Shown here piece by piece: positions 13,779 to 15,705 of a stretch of DNA of 15,705 nt. Each line of letters begins with the position of its first letter. Within the stretch, counting starts at the first letter, position 1. The notes under the pieces were generated by a model. That model was not told where the DNA came from and searched no databases. It worked only from the letters and a program-made list of their open reading frames with translations. Position numbers and translations under genes: made by a program. Where the stretch lies: contig SHYS01000024.1 in NCBI GenBank assembly GCA_009692685.1, positions 1 to 15,705 of the forward strand, read 5' to 3'. The DNA is from Dehalococcoidia bacterium (GTDB taxonomy: Bacteria > Chloroflexota > Dehalococcoidia > UBA2979).

Positions 13779-14525
13779 GTGCCTCAACCACGTATCGTTA
13801 TGTCTATGGACGAGGCTGTCGCCGGCTTCGCCGACAACTCCTCGCTGATGATCCCCGGCTTCGGGCCGGGGCAGCCCACCAACCTGCTCGCCGCGCTCTG
13901 GCGGACGAAGGCGACGGGACTGACGACGATCTCGAACGGCGTCGGATTCGAGTCGGCGGACGAGGACCTGAAGGGCCTCGGCGACCTCGTGATGGCCGGG
14001 CGAGTGACGAAGGTGATCGCGGCGTTCACCGCCTCGACGCGCCCGTCGCGTACCGGTACCGCCGAGGCGCTCGTCGCCAACGGCACCCTGAAGGCAGAAC
14101 TGGTGCCGCAGGGCACGCTCGCCGAGCGGATCCGTTCGGGTGGCGCGGGTGTCCCAGCGTTCTACACGCCAGCCGGCGTCGGCACCGAGACCGCGACAGG
14201 TAAAGAGCACCGCGAGTTCGGTGGGCGGACGTTCGTCATGGAGACCGCGCTCTTCGCGGACTACGCCTTCATCCGGGCGTGGAAGGCAGACACCGCCGGG
14301 AACCTCGTGTTCCGGCGCGCGGCGCGAAACTTCAACCCGATCATGGCGACCGCAGCGCGAAACGTGATCGTGGAGGTGGAGCAGCCGATCGTGGAGGCGG
14401 GCGAGATCGACCCCGACCAGGTTCACGTGCCCGGCATCTACGTCACGACACTCGTGCGCATCCCCGTGGGGGGCGTCCTCCACGTCAACCGCGCGAGCGG
14501 AATGGCCGTCCGACAGACCGCATAG
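13779..14525 (+). CDS. Class I CoA-transferase, alpha subunit (3-oxoacid CoA-transferase type)
   Basis: 248-residue alpha subunit. The N-terminal glycine loop that binds CoA is seen as SLMIPGFGPGQPTNLLAAL (22-40; usual form GGFG...P), followed by TTISNGVGFE, the central VPAFYTPAGVGTETATGKE (144-162) and the C-terminal MATAARNVIVEVEQPIVEAGEIDPDQVHVPGIYV (the last strand-helix block of the family). The enzyme moves CoA between succinyl-CoA or acetyl-CoA and 3-oxoacids or related acids; the actual acceptor is not readable. The GTG start at 13779 follows GGAGGAG by eight bases. The beta-subunit gene starts 22 bases after its stop. About 139 bases upstream separate it from the CoxS-like remnant, with a TATAAC box at 13733-13738 but no clear -35. 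Confidence 0.88.
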   Translation: MPQPRIVMSMDEAVAGFADNSSLMIPGFGPGQPTNLLAALWRTKATGLTTISNGVGFESADEDLKGLGDLVMAGRVTKVIAAFTASTRPSRTGTAEALVANGTLKAELVPQGTLAERIRSGGAGVPAFYTPAGVGTETATGKEHREFGGRTFVMETALFADYAFIRAWKADTAGNLVFRRAARNFNPIMATAARNVIVEVEQPIVEAGEIDPDQVHVPGIYVTTLVRIPVGGVLHVNRASGMAVRQTA

Positions 14526-14547
14526 TCCCCGTCCGAGGAGGTCCGCG

Positions 14548-15231
14548 ATGGCTGAAGAGAAGCAACCGCTGAACCGCGAGCAGATGGCAGCGGTTCTCGC
14601 GCAGAACATGGGATACGGCTGGATCGTGAACCTGGGGATCGGCATCCCCACGAACGTCTCCAACTTCCTGACACCAGAGCAGGAGATCGTGTTGCACTCC
14701 GAAAACGGGGTCATCGGCTACGGTCGCCTGGCGGGCGAAGGTGAAGAAGACCCGGATATCGTCAACGCCTCCGCCACGCAGTCGGTGACGCTGAACCCCG
14801 GCGCCGCGATCGTCCATCACGCGGACTCATTCAACGTGATCCGCCGCGGGATGATCGACGTCACCTGCCTCGGTGCCTACCAGGTCGCCCCGGATGGCTC
14901 GTTCGCGAACTGGAAAATCACGACGGAGCCGTGGAACAACCTCGGCGGCATCGGGGGCGCGATGGACCTCGCCTCCAGCGCGAAGCAGATCTACCTCGCG
15001 ATGGATCACCAGACGCGCGACGGTGAGCCGCGACTGCTGGAGAAGTGCTCGCTGCCCGTGACGGCGCCCTCGGGTGTGACGCTGGTGGTGACGAACCTGG
15101 CAGTCGTGGCCGTGCGCAACGGCAAGTTCATCCTGGAGCAGCATGCTCCGGGGTACTCCGCCGAGGACATCCAGGCGGTGACCGGTGCCCCGCTGGAGAT
15201 CAGCCCGGACTTCCGCCGGGTCTCCGTATAG
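14548..15231 (+). CDS. Class I CoA-transferase, beta subunit (3-oxoacid CoA-transferase type)
   Basis: 227-residue beta subunit carrying the catalytic Glu: E52 in VLHSENGVIGYG (48-59), the site of the glutamyl-CoA thioester in this family. Other signatures: VNLGIGIPTNVSNFL (27-41), DVTCLGAYQV, GSFANWKI, the highly conserved GGIGGAMDLA, EKCSLPVTAPSGVTLVVTNLAVV. Length and motifs fit a complete subunit of a separately encoded alpha/beta enzyme. The ATG is preceded by GAGGAGG at seven bases. It forms an operon with the alpha-subunit gene. With the CaiB-type enzyme at 3460 this window has two unrelated CoA-transfer systems, which suits an organism that activates diverse acids. Confidence 0.92.
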   Translation: MAEEKQPLNREQMAAVLAQNMGYGWIVNLGIGIPTNVSNFLTPEQEIVLHSENGVIGYGRLAGEGEEDPDIVNASATQSVTLNPGAAIVHHADSFNVIRRGMIDVTCLGAYQVAPDGSFANWKITTEPWNNLGGIGGAMDLASSAKQIYLAMDHQTRDGEPRLLEKCSLPVTAPSGVTLVVTNLAVVAVRNGKFILEQHAPGYSAEDIQAVTGAPLEISPDFRRVSV

Positions 15232-15243
15232 CGCTCGACTTTC

Positions 15244-15255
15244 CGAGGCGCCTCG
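15244..15255. terminator. 12-bp palindrome between convergent genes
   Basis: CGAGGCGCCTCG is a perfect palindrome 13 bases after the CoA-transferase beta stop, in the gap before the convergent globin gene. It could be a bidirectional termination or protein-binding site. There is no loop and no T-run, so support is weak. Confidence 0.2.
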
Positions 15256-15306
15256 CGCGCCGGGCGGTGGACAAGCAGGAAGGGCGAGGCTAAGGAGGAC
15301 CGGCGA

Positions 15307-15705
15307 CTACCCCTCCGCGGCGATCATGACGCCCGCGGCCACGGCGTAGGCGTCACCCCAAGCCTTGGCGGCCTCTGGTGTCCACGCGGGTCCGGCGACG
15401 TGTGCGAGGGAGCCGAGGAGTACCCCTCCGACAGCGTCATAGTGAGGGGCCAGAGCCTCGTAACCCACGTGGCGCTTCCCCAGCCTCTGGAGTGCAGGTA
15501 CCAGGACATCCGGGTGCCGCAGGTTGGCCACCACAAGCGCGAGGGCTAAGAGCAATTTGCCTTGCTGTTCTTCGATCTTCACGTTCGCGAACAAGGGAAT
15601 CACCGCCGGGTGCTGGGCGAACAGTTGCTCGTAAAAATGAGCGGTGAGATCAGCGCCGCGTGGCTTCACGGCGTTGAATGTGGCCTCCAGCAGGGTGACA
15701 TCGAG
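15307..15705 (-). CDS. Bacterial single-domain globin (5' end beyond the window)
   Basis: 132 residues plus stop, open to the window edge. The globin fold is clear: VTLLEATFNAV (helix A), ADLTAHFYEQLFAQHPAVIPLF (18-39, helices A-C with the conserved P and F), EEQQGKLLLALALVVANL (45-62, helix E with Gln at the distal E7 region), and VPALQRLGKRHVGYEALAPHYDAVGGVLL (69-97), where H79 is the proximal heme-ligating His (F8). These features match Vitreoscilla-type globins and the globin domain of flavohemoglobins, which bind O2 and convert NO to nitrate. The C-terminus ends at VMIAAEG with no reductase domain, so it is a single-domain globin needing a separate reductase. A GTG inside the frame (15669) is not the start, because helix A continues upstream. 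Confidence 0.87.
   Translation of the reverse strand, partial: LDVTLLEATFNAVKPRGADLTAHFYEQLFAQHPAVIPLFANVKIEEQQGKLLLALALVVANLRHPDVLVPALQRLGKRHVGYEALAPHYDAVGGVLLGSLAHVAGPAWTPEAAKAWGDAYAVAAGVMIAAEG

Noticed and set aside
12987..14714. A 575-codon minus-strand open frame opposite ureA, ureB and the CoA-transferase alpha gene.
   Set aside because: Apart from the CoxS-like start at 13640 it is His/Arg-rich antisense shadow of well-identified plus-strand genes, typical of GC-rich codon use.

Overview
This is a GC-rich bacterial window with tightly packed genes on both strands. It contains no rRNA, tRNA, CRISPR array, phage gene or transposase that I can recognise. The gene set (CaiB/BaiF CoA-transferase, atypical SDRs, thiolase-like/DUF35 pair, amidohydrolase, M20 and S9 peptidases, a UGSC selenoprotein) suits an aerobic heterotroph that degrades organic compounds. 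A Chloroflexota/SAR202-Dehalococcoidia-like or actinobacterial lineage seems plausible. That placement is inference from gene content; no marker gene is present.

Layout. 1-1352: 3' end of an SDR facing an M20 metallopeptidase. 1457-3452: S9 prolyl-oligopeptidase-type peptidase, a hairpin, then a possible 24-residue membrane peptide. 3460-5213: class III CoA-transferase preceded by the broken 5' end of a PhoX-type phosphatase gene with its own promoter and structured leader. 5210-7695: an amidohydrolase_2 gene (apparent AUC start) divergent from a thiolase-like/DUF35 pair. 7692-11307: six genes on the minus strand with short or overlapping junctions, read as one operon (PPOX protein, NTF2-like protein, atypical SDR, SelW-like CxxC protein, UGSC selenoprotein, uncharacterised 367-residue protein). 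11470-12759: MFS exporter. 12895-13748: urease gamma and beta, with no ureC; instead the oppositely oriented 5' fragment of a [2Fe-2S] oxidoreductase subunit gene. 13779-15231: both subunits of a class I 3-oxoacid CoA-transferase. 15307-15705: a bacterial globin cut by the window edge.

The main result is a selenoprotein that ordinary gene calling truncates. An in-frame UGA at 9038-9040 lies in the sequence Asp-Sec-Gly-Ser-Cys. It is followed at the right distance by a hairpin like a bacterial SECIS element, and the frame stays open until it overlaps the next gene by ATGA. The UGSC family is already named, but its function and that of the coupled SelW-like and 367-residue proteins are, to my knowledge, not established, so this cluster is the best candidate for an undescribed redox system here.

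The window also carries signs of gene decay or rearrangement (PhoX remnant, urease without alpha subunit abutting a CoxS-like remnant) and several enzymes with replaced catalytic or metal-binding residues (SDR without Tyr/Lys, thiolase fold without the nucleophilic Cys, DUF35 without zinc-ribbon Cys).
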